Shown: positions 1-5,078, counted from the first letter of the stretch. The stretch is DNA of 6,403 bases from a bacterium (GCA_030626045.1 DAOUPS010000051.1:1-6403); one strand, 5' to 3'. The notes: generated by a model not told the origin, from the sequence alone. Translations and numbers: made by a program.

Positions 1-257
1 CCTGCGATCTTGCTTATAATTTCTTTTTCGTTGGCGTTCGGTCTTGATATTTCTCGTGTTACAGTCTGATGAAGCCCCCAATCTCCCAAAGATTCAAAGA
101 ATAGAAAAAATGCAATAGCTATTACATAAAGTCCAAAAATGTCTTGTCCCAAATATCGCGTGATAAGTCCGATTCCAACAAGCGCAAGAACAGTGCTCAA
201 TATTTTTGTCACTGACGAAACAGCTACATTATATGCAATTTTACGCGATACAGACAT
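1..257 (-). CDS. Polysaccharide/O-antigen flippase (Wzx/MurJ-like MOP superfamily), 5' end only
   Basis: This is the first 85 codons of a gene that runs off the left edge. The peptide starts MSVSRKIAYNVAVSSVTKIL, followed by a hydrophobic helix (about residues 21-34), a short RYLGQDIFGLY loop, a second helix (about 43-55) and a charged stretch with TREISRP. This order (amphipathic start, helix, R-[YF]-LG-x2-x-[FY]-G-x-Y, helix, then a DWG-x2-Q/TREI segment) is typical of the N-terminus of polysaccharide export flippases, which move lipid-linked sugars across the inner membrane. The ATG at 257 is the first plausible start: the frame stays open upstream to an in-frame stop near 309, with only a TTG in between. 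No Shine-Dalgarno motif precedes it. It lies 139 bp downstream of khpB on the same strand, so it may be separately transcribed. The family call is good, but the exact substrate cannot be told from this fragment. Confidence 0.8.
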   Translation of the reverse strand, partial: MSVSRKIAYNVAVSSVTKILSTVLALVGIGLITRYLGQDIFGLYVIAIAFFLFFESLGDWGLHQTVTREISRPNANEKEIISKIA

Positions 258-396
258 CGTATAGTAAACAAAAACGAAAAATTTAAATGGGCTCAAAAAC
301 AGTCCCTAAATTGTTTAGCACAGTCTATCCACTGATAGCACAATCCCGAGCACTCAGAACATTTTGGCGGAAACTGGCAGGGGAACGCCTTTTATA

Positions 397-900
397 TTAA
401 AAGCCTAGCTCGTCTTTGATTGAGACTGGTTTTACTACCACTCTTCGCTCATTTTCCTCGCCTGTACTTTCTGTTTTAATTCCTTCGGTATTTGCTAATT
501 CGACATGAACGATCCTTCTCTCATACGCGTTCATGGATCGCAATACAACTGATTTTTTTTCGCGAGAAACTTTTTGAGCTATTTCATTGGCAAGATCGGC
601 AATGGCTTGGCGTTGATTTTCGCGATAACCATTAATATCAACGTTAAAATTAATTTGCTCCTCAGCCCTTTTCCTCACAAGGATACGAAGAATATGCTGA
701 AGCGCTGACAAGTTGGCTCCATACTTTCCAATAAGATATTTTGACTCATTTGATTGTATTTCAACTAAGATCGGGCTAATTCTTTCAGTTTCTGTGGGAA
801 TAACTGTTGTCGCAGTATATATCGTCACATCAAACCCCATTTTATTTAGAAAGTCTTTAGCTGTATCTTCAATAAGTTTTTTTCTCTCATCAAGTTGCAT
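397..900 (-). CDS. khpB: KhpB/Jag-type RNA-binding protein (KH + R3H domains)
   Basis: A 167-residue protein of the Jag/SpoIIIJ-associated (KhpB) family, which binds RNA in the cytoplasm and in Gram-positive bacteria affects cell elongation and division. Residues about 44-90 form a KH domain with the GxxG-type loop GKYG at 58-61. Residues about 96-160 form an R3H domain with the diagnostic R128-x3-H132, in ERRIVH. Family members in Firmicutes usually carry an extra N-terminal Jag domain and a linker. Here the KH domain begins almost at once, so that module is absent, which seems to be the short form. It is the last gene of the rpmH-rnpA-yidC-khpB cluster, 19 bp after yidC, the position jag classically occupies. 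No ribosome binding site is visible; the upstream sequence is AT-rich. Confidence 0.93.
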   Translation of the reverse strand: MQLDERKKLIEDTAKDFLNKMGFDVTIYTATTVIPTETERISPILVEIQSNESKYLIGKYGANLSALQHILRILVRKRAEEQINFNVDINGYRENQRQAIADLANEIAQKVSREKKSVVLRSMNAYERRIVHVELANTEGIKTESTGEENERRVVVKPVSIKDELGF

Positions 901-919
901 TGCAGTATAATTTATATAA

Positions 920-1717
920 TTATTTGTTGCCAGATGGCGCTAAGCGCTTATTCAGCTTTTTCTCCTTATCTTCATCTTCACTGAGAACAAAATGTTGCTG
1001 AACGATCATAAATATTGTTGTTATTGCCCAATATAAGATCAAACCTGCGGCAAACTGCACGCCAATTATTAATGTTATAACAGGTCCCATATAAACAAGC
1101 TGTTGCTGTATCATTGTAGAAAAATCCGGCTCGGTTTCATCCTTGTTTTTATTCTTGCTTTTTTCTTTATCTTTCTTTTTTTCTTTTTCTTGCTTTCTCA
1201 TCATCATTTTTGCTTGATAAAATTGCAAAGCCGCGGCCACAATTGCTAAAGGAATACTCGGTACCGATAAATCAAAAAAACCAAAAGCAATCGGATTTAA
1301 CTGTCCAGGGTCTTTGACAAAACTGTACAGTAGTTCAGTTGGAGCGTCCGAGCCAAGCCCGACTATAAACACGCGATATAACGCAATCAAGAACACGAGC
1401 TGAATGATCATGGGCATACACCCTGATGTCGGATTGACTTTTTTCTCTTTATAAAATTCCATGACCTTTTTTCCTTGCAGTGCCCTGTCGTGCTTGTATT
1501 TTTTTTGGATCTTTTTCAATTCCGGCTGGATATCCTGCATTCTTTTCTGGGAGGCAATCGATTTTTTTGAAACGGGTATCAGTAAAAGGCGGATAATAAT
1601 TGTAAGCAGGATTATTGCGGCGCCAATATCAGGAATAATTACATACAGAATGATCAACGCGTTATATAACGGCTGAAAAATGAGAAAGGAAAAAAAACTT
1701 TTTATAAAGCCAATCAT
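920..1717 (-). CDS. yidC: YidC/Oxa1-family membrane protein insertase, short form
   Basis: A 265-residue insertase that places proteins in the cytoplasmic membrane, alone or with SecYEG. The N-terminal hydrophobic region (about 11-48) ends in IIIRLLLIP. R43 corresponds to the conserved arginine of the hydrophilic groove. A positively charged coiled hairpin follows (50-93), then the N95-P-x2-G-C-x-P-x3-Q106 motif, helices near 101-119, 142-166 and 207-222, and the signature GLILYW at 225-230. There is no large P1 periplasmic domain and no lipobox cysteine, so it matches the short Gram-positive or CPR type. A lysine/glutamate-rich loop at 174-198 precedes the C-terminal pair of helices. Its ATG overlaps the rnpA stop by 4 bp (ATGA), implying translational coupling. 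khpB follows 19 bp downstream. Confidence 0.96.
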   Translation of the reverse strand: MIGFIKSFFSFLIFQPLYNALIILYVIIPDIGAAIILLTIIIRLLLIPVSKKSIASQKRMQDIQPELKKIQKKYKHDRALQGKKVMEFYKEKKVNPTSGCMPMIIQLVFLIALYRVFIVGLGSDAPTELLYSFVKDPGQLNPIAFGFFDLSVPSIPLAIVAAALQFYQAKMMMRKQEKEKKKDKEKSKNKNKDETEPDFSTMIQQQLVYMGPVITLIIGVQFAAGLILYWAITTIFMIVQQHFVLSEDEDKEKKLNKRLAPSGNK

Positions 1718-2070
1718 AATTTATTTTTTAGCAGACCTGCCTTTTTAAGGCATCTAAGAATATGTTTCTCGAGTATTTCAATAGAATTAACATCTCCAGC
1801 ACTAACTTCTTCCAGAAAGAACACGCAATCATAACCCTTTTTTATATCTTTAATGTGTTTTGAAGATATTGTTTGGAATTTTCGTCTTATTGCGTTTCTT
1901 TCAACGGCACTTTTCGAATATGATAAACCGACGCTAAGCATGACTCGAGTAGTATTCAACGAATTTGAAAAATGTTTCAAAAACAAAAAACCGCACCGAG
2001 TCGATTTTCCATTTGCAAAAACATTTTTAATATCACTTGTACCCCTAAGGCGATGATATTTTGATAACAT
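1714..2070 (-). CDS. rnpA: Ribonuclease P protein component
   Basis: A 118-residue basic protein, the usual size for RnpA, which assists the RNase P RNA in removing 5' leaders from pre-tRNAs. The start MLSKYHRLRGTSDIKNVF matches the family N-terminus (normally a L-x4-RL/I-x4-F/I-x2-V/I-F pattern). The diagnostic RNR region K53-SAVERNAIRRK64 is present, with R58-N59 and R62-R63, which contact RNase P RNA. The phylogenetically expected neighbours are in place: rpmH 29 bp upstream and yidC overlapping by 4 bp downstream. No Shine-Dalgarno motif precedes the ATG. Confidence 0.96.
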   Translation of the reverse strand: MLSKYHRLRGTSDIKNVFANGKSTRCGFLFLKHFSNSLNTTRVMLSVGLSYSKSAVERNAIRRKFQTISSKHIKDIKKGYDCVFFLEEVSAGDVNSIEILEKHILRCLKKAGLLKNKL

Positions 2071-2099
2071 AAATGCACAATAAATTTAACATTCTCACT

Positions 2100-2237
2100 T
2101 TAGACCGAAAGCCGTTTCCGCCCTTTTCGTCTCCTTCTTTTGAGTATGTTGCGACCGTTTTTAGTTAGAGAGCGCTTCAAAAAACCGTGTCTGCGCGCTC
2201 GACGCTTCTTTTTTGGTTGATACGTTCGTTTTGGCAT
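2100..2237 (-). CDS. rpmH: 50S ribosomal protein L34
   Basis: A 45-residue, highly basic protein that starts MPKRTYQPKKKRRARRHGFL and ends in a run of arginines and lysines (NILKRRRRKGRKRLSV), matching L34 of the large ribosomal subunit in length and sequence. The frame stays open for another 22 codons upstream, but L34 proteins begin with MKRT or MPKRT, and the upstream residues show no family similarity, so the start is placed at 2237. It is the first gene of the rpmH-rnpA-yidC-khpB cluster. The sequence just before the start is the end of a terminal-inverted-repeat element (2248..2414), and a perfect-looking dyad (AACAGTCCCTGGGATTGTT on the minus strand) touches the start codon. No Shine-Dalgarno is visible. 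Confidence 0.97.
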   Translation of the reverse strand: MPKRTYQPKKKRRARRHGFLKRSLTKNGRNILKRRRRKGRKRLSV

Positions 2238-2283
2238 AACAATCCCAGGGACTGTTACCAAACTAGCTTCTACCCAAAATTGT

Positions 2284-2298
2284 TCCCGCTGAGCGGGA
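2284..2298. repeat. Short GC hairpin in rpmH leader
   Basis: TCCCGC-TGA-GCGGGA is a perfect 6-bp stem with a 3-base loop, the only GC-rich stretch in its surroundings. On the minus strand it falls in the predicted 5' untranslated leader of rpmH, about 47 bases before the start codon. It lacks a following T-run in either direction, so it is not a typical intrinsic terminator. A role in leader structure or feedback is possible but unproven. Confidence 0.5.
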
Positions 2299-2314
2299 CT
2301 CACAGCTTTGAAAA

Positions 2315-2344
2315 AAATTATTGCCTATACTATCGCATAACCAA
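2315..2344 (-). promoter_or_regulatory. Candidate promoter for rpmH-rnpA-yidC-khpB
   Basis: On the minus strand TTGGTT (2344-2339) is followed, after 16-17 bases, by AATAAT/ATAATT (about 2321-2316), a passable -35/-10 pair. It would give a leader of about 70 bases that includes the GC hairpin. An alternative is an extended -10, TGCGATAGT, about 10 bases upstream without a good -35. Placement is tentative because the whole region is AT-rich. Confidence 0.3.
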
Positions 2345-2375
2345 AAATTTTATTTCTTCACTGTGAATAAAATTT
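2345..2375. repeat. AT-rich 10-bp inverted repeat overlapping a DnaA-box-like 9-mer
   Basis: AAATTTTATT (2345-2354) and AATAAAATTT (2366-2375) are perfect inverted repeats with an 11-base spacer. The right arm overlaps TGTGAATAA at 2362-2370, whose complement TTATTCACA fits the general DnaA box consensus TTATNCACA. It sits just upstream of the candidate rpmH promoter, so an operator or an origin element are both possible. AT-rich dyads also arise by chance in such DNA, and only one such box was found. Confidence 0.4.
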
Positions 2376-2414
2376 CCTAATTTTTACTAACGGAGCTAAC
2401 TTGGTAACAATCCC

Positions 2415-2554
2415 AATTATTAATTCTCTAGACTCAGTTTTTCACTAAATAAAATTGTATCATTCAGCTGTGTAAAGTCAATGGGTGCGGCAAATGAAAG
2501 ATGCATTTGCTAAAAATAGGCAAATACGCTTTAATTAAAATACAATATGGCAAA
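2415..2554. other. Non-coding spacer between elements C and A
   Basis: The divergent gap between rpmH and the next gene is 436 bp (2238-2673). It consists of element C, this 140-bp AT-rich spacer, repeat A, and 11 bp before the next start. The spacer has no gene that I can support. It contains a small hairpin, GCAAATG (2490-2496) with CATTTGC (2504-2510), and a third GCAAAT at 2520-2525. The hairpin lacks a T-run, so it is not a convincing terminator. The right end contains the candidate promoter described separately. Confidence 0.5.
2518..2546 (+). promoter_or_regulatory. Candidate promoter upstream of repeat A
   Basis: TACAAT at 2541-2546 is a good -10 hexamer (5 of 6 against TATAAT) within TTAATTAAAATACAATATGG. 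No strong -35 is seen at 16-18 bases. Transcription would begin near 2553, almost exactly at the left tip of repeat A, making the repeat a 5' leader of about 120 bases for the small ORF and the DivIC-like gene. Confidence 0.35.
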
Positions 2555-2662
2555 GGGACTATTTCCAAACTAACTCTCCGTTTCATCCTGTGGTAAACGG
2601 ACAGCGAGACGGCGAGCTAGCCACATCGCTCGCGAGCGACGTGGCTAGCTTGGAAACATCCC
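2555..2662 (+). repeat. Repeat A: 108-bp structured repeat, better-preserved copy
   Basis: Repeat A matches repeat B (offset 669) with 105 of 110 identical bases over 2557-2666. It is clearly more GC-rich than its surroundings. The tips GGGA and TCCC, then TTTCCAA (2562-2568) and TTGGAAA, are complementary, giving an 11-bp closing stem around an internal loop. Inside are two hairpins: CCGTTT (2578-2583) with AAACGG (2595-2600), and a 34-base near-palindrome at 2616-2649. The predicted fold is a three-way junction. It ends 11 bases before the ATG at 2674. It encodes no protein of its own: an open frame through it from a GTG at 2590 is not supported. MITE-like element or structured RNA leader are the main options. 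Confidence 0.85.
2616..2649. repeat. 34-bp near-perfect palindrome inside repeat A
   Basis: GCTAGCCAC at the left end and GTGGCTAGC at the right end frame a centre of TCGCTCGCGAGCGA. The two 17-base arms are complementary except for one A-C opposition (position 10 of the arm). The pairing extends one A-T pair outward, then a G-T and a C-G. It would form an extremely stable hairpin in RNA or a cruciform in supercoiled DNA. No T-run follows. Confidence 0.85.
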
Positions 2663-2673
2663 ATAATAAACGT

Positions 2674-2784
2674 ATGCTTAAACGAACAAGAAAAAAAGTT
2701 AGAATTGTTTGGATCATCATATCATTGATCGCGGTATTGGGAATGGTGCTTTTTACAATTGTCCCTCTATTGCAGTCGCTATGA
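2674..2784 (+). CDS. Small single-pass membrane protein, 36 residues, unknown function
   Basis: I do not recognise a named family. The peptide has a strongly basic N-terminus (MLKRTRKKVR) and then one hydrophobic helix of about 20 residues (11-31), predicting an N-in, single-pass inner-membrane protein. The frame is open back to a GTG at 2590, but those extra 28 codons are repeat A sequence, so the ATG at 2674 is chosen. The gene is 12 bp upstream of the DivIC/FtsB-like gene and probably co-transcribed with it, which hints at a role in the division membrane complex, although this is only guilt by association. The basic-then-hydrophobic composition and clean tail (PLLQSL, stop) make it more likely a real gene than chance, but its length leaves doubt. 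No Shine-Dalgarno is present. Confidence 0.6.
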   Translation: MLKRTRKKVRIVWIIISLIAVLGMVLFTIVPLLQSL

Positions 2785-2796
2785 TTTTTTACGGCA

Positions 2797-3219
2797 ATGA
2801 AGCAGAAGAATGAGACAATAGAAAAGCGTTCAATAATGAAAGTAATTTCTTATTTTATTCTAGCGGGACTTCTTTTGGTTTTGCTTTTCTTTATTACCTA
2901 CAAATTATCTCATCAAATATATAAGCAAAATAAGATCGACAGGGAAATTGAAGGATTCCAGGCGGAAATTGACAGGCTAAGCCAGGAAAATCAGGACTTA
3001 GATGAGCTAATAGCTTACCTTCAAACGGATGATTTTAAAGAAAAAGAAGTAAAGGACAAGCTTAATCTGATCAAAGAAGGAGAACAATTGGTACTGGTTA
3101 AAGAATATGGACTCTTAGAGCGGCCGATTCAAAACGAAAAGGAGAATGAATTGAAGGTGATAGTTCATCATACAAATTACTACTACTGGTGGCATTATTT
3201 TTTTAGTTTGGAAAAATAG
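2797..3219 (+). CDS. DivIC/FtsB-family septum formation initiator-like protein
   Basis: A 140-residue bitopic membrane protein. A short basic cytoplasmic N-terminus (1-15) leads to one transmembrane helix (about 16-34), then a coiled coil (about 40-76, with heptad-like EIEGFQAEIDRLSQENQDL), and the family's characteristic post-coil segment DDFKEKEVKDKLNLIKEGE (78-96) followed by LVLV. In FtsB/DivIC proteins this region (usually D-x2-Y-x-E-x2-A-R-x2-L-x2-x-x-P-GE) contacts FtsL and FtsQ/DivIB in the division complex on the outer face of the membrane. The last 20 residues contain a run of aromatics (NYYYWWHYFF at 127-136), unusual outside CPR-like homologues. An in-frame ATG at 2836 (M14) is an alternative start that keeps the helix. 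FtsB, DivIC and FtsL-like roles cannot be separated from sequence alone. Confidence 0.8.
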   Translation: MKQKNETIEKRSIMKVISYFILAGLLLVLLFFITYKLSHQIYKQNKIDREIEGFQAEIDRLSQENQDLDELIAYLQTDDFKEKEVKDKLNLIKEGEQLVLVKEYGLLERPIQNEKENELKVIVHHTNYYYWWHYFFSLEK

Positions 3220-3223
3220 CTAA

Positions 3224-3331
3224 AAGACTGTTCTCAAACTAACTCTCCGTTTCATCCTGCGGTAAACGGACAGCGAGACGGCGAGCTAGCCACATCACTC
3301 GCGAGCGACGTGGCTAGCTTGGAAACATCCC
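3224..3331 (+). repeat. Repeat B: 108-bp structured repeat, second copy
   Basis: Second copy of repeat A in the same orientation, starting 5 bp after the stop of the DivIC-like gene and ending 24 bases before the glyA start. Over the core 110 bases there are five differences from A. Three cluster in the left tip (GTTCTC for ATTTCC), which removes much of the tip-to-tip pairing. One is in the loop of the first hairpin (T to C). One adds a second mismatch to the long palindrome. The pattern suggests A is closer to the active or ancestral form. The sequence outside the repeats is unrelated, so the copies arose by insertion or conversion and not by duplication of a larger block. Confidence 0.85.
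3285..3318. repeat. 34-bp palindrome inside repeat B
   Basis: Same structure as the palindrome at 2616-2649 in repeat A, with one extra change (CACTCG for CGCTCG in the left arm), giving two mismatches in 17 pairs. The arms GCTAGCCAC and GTGGCTAGC are unchanged. Confidence 0.8.
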
Positions 3332-3355
3332 ATAAATATTGACTTAATTATTTTT

Positions 3356-4603
3356 ATGTTAACTTATAAATTTCTTGAAAAGCAAGATCCTGAAGTAATG
3401 GACGTTGTACGGCGCGAAGCTCGGCGCCAAGCAGATGAGTTAGAGCTTATTGCGTCGGAAAATTATGCTTCCAGCGCGGTGCTTGAAGCTATGGGAACAG
3501 TATTAACAAATAAGTATTCTGAAGGATATCCCGGACACAGGTACTATGGCGGGAATCAGATCATAGACGATATTGAAAATATTGCGGTACAGCGCGCGAA
3601 AAAATTATTTAGCGCTGAATACGCAAATGTACAGCCTCTTTCGGGATCACCAGCCAATGCCGCTGTTTATTTTGCTTTTTTGAAACCGGGAGACAAAGTG
3701 ATGGGATTAAAGCTTGATCACGGAGGCCATTTATCGCATGGCCATCCGGTTAATTTTTCCGGAATGCTTTATAATTTTGTTCAATATGAGGTTGATTCCG
3801 GAACAGGAAGGATAGATATGAATGAAGTTGCTAAAATTGCCAGAAAAGAAAAGCCGAAAATGATCGTTGCCGGATTTAGTGCGTATTCACGCGAGATAGA
3901 ATGGAAGCGTTTTAAGGAAATTGCTAATGAGATCGGCGCGTATACGTTTGCTGATATCGCGCACACAGCCGGATTGATCTCCGCAGGAAAGATGGACAAT
4001 CCGGTTCCTTTGTTTGATGTTATCTCAACAACAACACACAAAACACTTCGCGGTCCACGCGGGGCAATAATAATGTGTAAAGAGAAATACGCGAGAGATG
4101 TTGATAGAGCTGTATTCCCGGGGATACAAGGCGGTCCACATGACCATATTACAGCAGCCAAAGCTGTTGCACTTGGGGAAGCGCTTGAAGAAGATTTTAA
4201 GCAATATGCCGAACAAGTTATTATAAATGCGCGAACAATGGCCGATGAATTTTTAAAAATGGATTACAACGTAATTTCCGGTGGAACCGACAACCATCTT
4301 ATGGTTGTTGATATGGCAAATAAGGGAATTACAGGCAAGGACGCCGAACAATTGCTTGAAAGGATTGGAATATCAGTGAGCCGATCAACAATTCCGAATG
4401 ATCCAAATCCGCCAATGAATCCCTCCGGTGTACGGCTTGGGACGCCTGCCGTGACAACGCGCGGAATGAAGGAGGAAGAAATAAAAAAGATTGTCGATTG
4501 GATCAACAAAGCGATTGAGCACAAAGACGATAAAATATCTTCAAGAAAGATAAAAAACGAAATACACGAACTTTGTCTGCAGTTTTCAGTTCCAGGTGCA
4601 TAA
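3356..4603 (+). CDS. glyA: Serine hydroxymethyltransferase
   Basis: A 415-residue PLP enzyme (E. coli GlyA has 417) that interconverts serine plus tetrahydrofolate with glycine plus 5,10-methylene-tetrahydrofolate, the main entry of one-carbon units. Family landmarks are all present: ELIASENY (30-37), YPGHRYYGG (58-66), D200 and H203 in FADIAHTAG for PLP binding, and the PLP lysine K229 in TTTHKTLRGPRG, each at the same number as in E. coli. The ATG at 3356 leaves a natural N-terminus (MLTYKFLEKQDPEV); M15 is a weaker alternative. It lies 24 bp after repeat B, so the repeat is in its leader if it has its own promoter. folD, which uses its product, is two genes downstream. No Shine-Dalgarno is visible. 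Confidence 0.98.
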   Translation: MLTYKFLEKQDPEVMDVVRREARRQADELELIASENYASSAVLEAMGTVLTNKYSEGYPGHRYYGGNQIIDDIENIAVQRAKKLFSAEYANVQPLSGSPANAAVYFAFLKPGDKVMGLKLDHGGHLSHGHPVNFSGMLYNFVQYEVDSGTGRIDMNEVAKIARKEKPKMIVAGFSAYSREIEWKRFKEIANEIGAYTFADIAHTAGLISAGKMDNPVPLFDVISTTTHKTLRGPRGAIIMCKEKYARDVDRAVFPGIQGGPHDHITAAKAVALGEALEEDFKQYAEQVIINARTMADEFLKMDYNVISGGTDNHLMVVDMANKGITGKDAEQLLERIGISVSRSTIPNDPNPPMNPSGVRLGTPAVTTRGMKEEEIKKIVDWINKAIEHKDDKISSRKIKNEIHELCLQFSVPGA

Positions 4604-4619
4604 TAGTTGATTGCAACAA

Positions 4620-5033
4620 ATGAAAGCACTTAAGTCGATTTCAAGATCAGGGATCATAGTGGCGTTTGTTTTGCTTTTGGCCGTTGTTATGATCGATTCA
4701 TCTCTTTCTCATGGGGAGACGATACAGTTGGGGCGAAATTCAATAAACGCATCCACAGCCAGTAATATGTTATTTATTGTTTCACTTGCCATTTTGACTG
4801 TCTCGATGTTCTTGAGAATTATTGGATCTGAAAAAGAATGGAAAGGGCTTGTATCGTTTTCAAAATATTTTGTTCCAATCGCGGTTGTATTTTATGGGAT
4901 TTCTGTGCTTTTACATGATGGAAATAACGGATTATTCAGCGGTCCGTGTTATTGGGTCGGAATTTCTCTTGTGGTTATCTATGGCTTGGCAATGTTTTAT
5001 TTCGCGCTCAAAACTTTCTATCAGCGCTGGTAA
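4620..5033 (+). CDS. Four-helix integral membrane protein, unknown function
   Basis: A 137-residue protein that I do not recognise. Hydrophobic segments lie near residues 11-25, 49-68, 83-98 and 111-130, so four transmembrane helices are likely. The N-terminus is basic (MKALKSISR) and the C-terminus ends KTFYQRW, compatible with both ends in the cytoplasm. Between helices 1 and 2 is a polar loop of about 23 residues with GETIQLGRNSINAS. No catalytic motif or cysteine pair stands out; C110 is the only cysteine. A TTG at 4611 would add three residues, but the ATG is preferred. It sits 16 bp after glyA and 45 bp before folD on the same strand, so it may be part of a glyA-folD operon, though nothing in the sequence ties it to folate. 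A transporter-like or regulatory role cannot be judged. Confidence 0.75.
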   Translation: MKALKSISRSGIIVAFVLLLAVVMIDSSLSHGETIQLGRNSINASTASNMLFIVSLAILTVSMFLRIIGSEKEWKGLVSFSKYFVPIAVVFYGISVLLHDGNNGLFSGPCYWVGISLVVIYGLAMFYFALKTFYQRW

Positions 5034-5078
5034 ACAATCCATTAAAGTTCAATAATATTTTAGAAGCTATCAATAATA

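Larger units (their letters stand above)
2248..2414. repeat. Element C: 167-bp terminal-inverted-repeat element in the rpmH leader
   Basis: The left end starts GGGACTGTTACCAAACTAGC at 2248. The reverse complement of the right end (tip at 2414) starts GGGATTGTTACCAAGTTAGC. Over 23 bases the two ends agree at 19 positions, which makes them imperfect terminal inverted repeats. The tips also resemble those of repeats A and B: about 17 of the first 20 bases of the left end match A, and the right end matches ACTTGG-[AT]-AACA-TCCCA with one inserted base. The interior differs from A and B, being AT-rich and carrying a hairpin (2284..2298), a dyad (2345..2375) and the likely rpmH promoter. No open reading frame of note lies inside and no clear target-site duplication flanks it. 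The element call comes from pattern comparison only. It could be an old MITE-like insertion co-opted as a promoter. Confidence 0.6.

Noticed and set aside
390..409. CCTTTTATATTAAAAG-type dyad at the khpB stop as a terminator
   Set aside because: The stem is about six A-T rich pairs with a flanking mismatch and no GC core or T-run, so it is too weak to call.
2238..2303. 22-codon N-terminal extension of L34
   Set aside because: L34 starts at MPKRT or MKRT throughout the family; the upstream codons run through element C and the GC hairpin and show no protein-like similarity.
2490..2510. GCAAATG/CATTTGC hairpin as an intrinsic terminator
   Set aside because: No T-run follows on either strand, and no gene ends toward it, since both neighbouring genes point away.
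2590..2673. GTG start at 2590 for the small membrane ORF
   Set aside because: The extra residues are encoded by repeat A. In repeat B the same frame hits a stop before glyA, so no conserved peptide is made from the repeat.
2555..3331. CRISPR array
   Set aside because: Only two long copies, 669 bp apart, with coding genes between them; no short regular spacers.
3339..3371. Promoter with TTGACT (3339-3344) and TATAA inside the glyA start region
   Set aside because: The spacing is about 19-20 bases and the -10 would lie within the glyA coding sequence, which would remove the conserved start.
4611..4619. TTG start for the four-helix membrane protein
   Set aside because: An ATG three codons later gives an equally good basic N-terminus, and neither start has a ribosome binding site; ATG is the simpler choice.
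4822..5055. Overlapping 77-residue plus-strand ORF
   Set aside because: It overlaps the four-helix protein in another frame, has no recognisable features and reads like a shadow frame.
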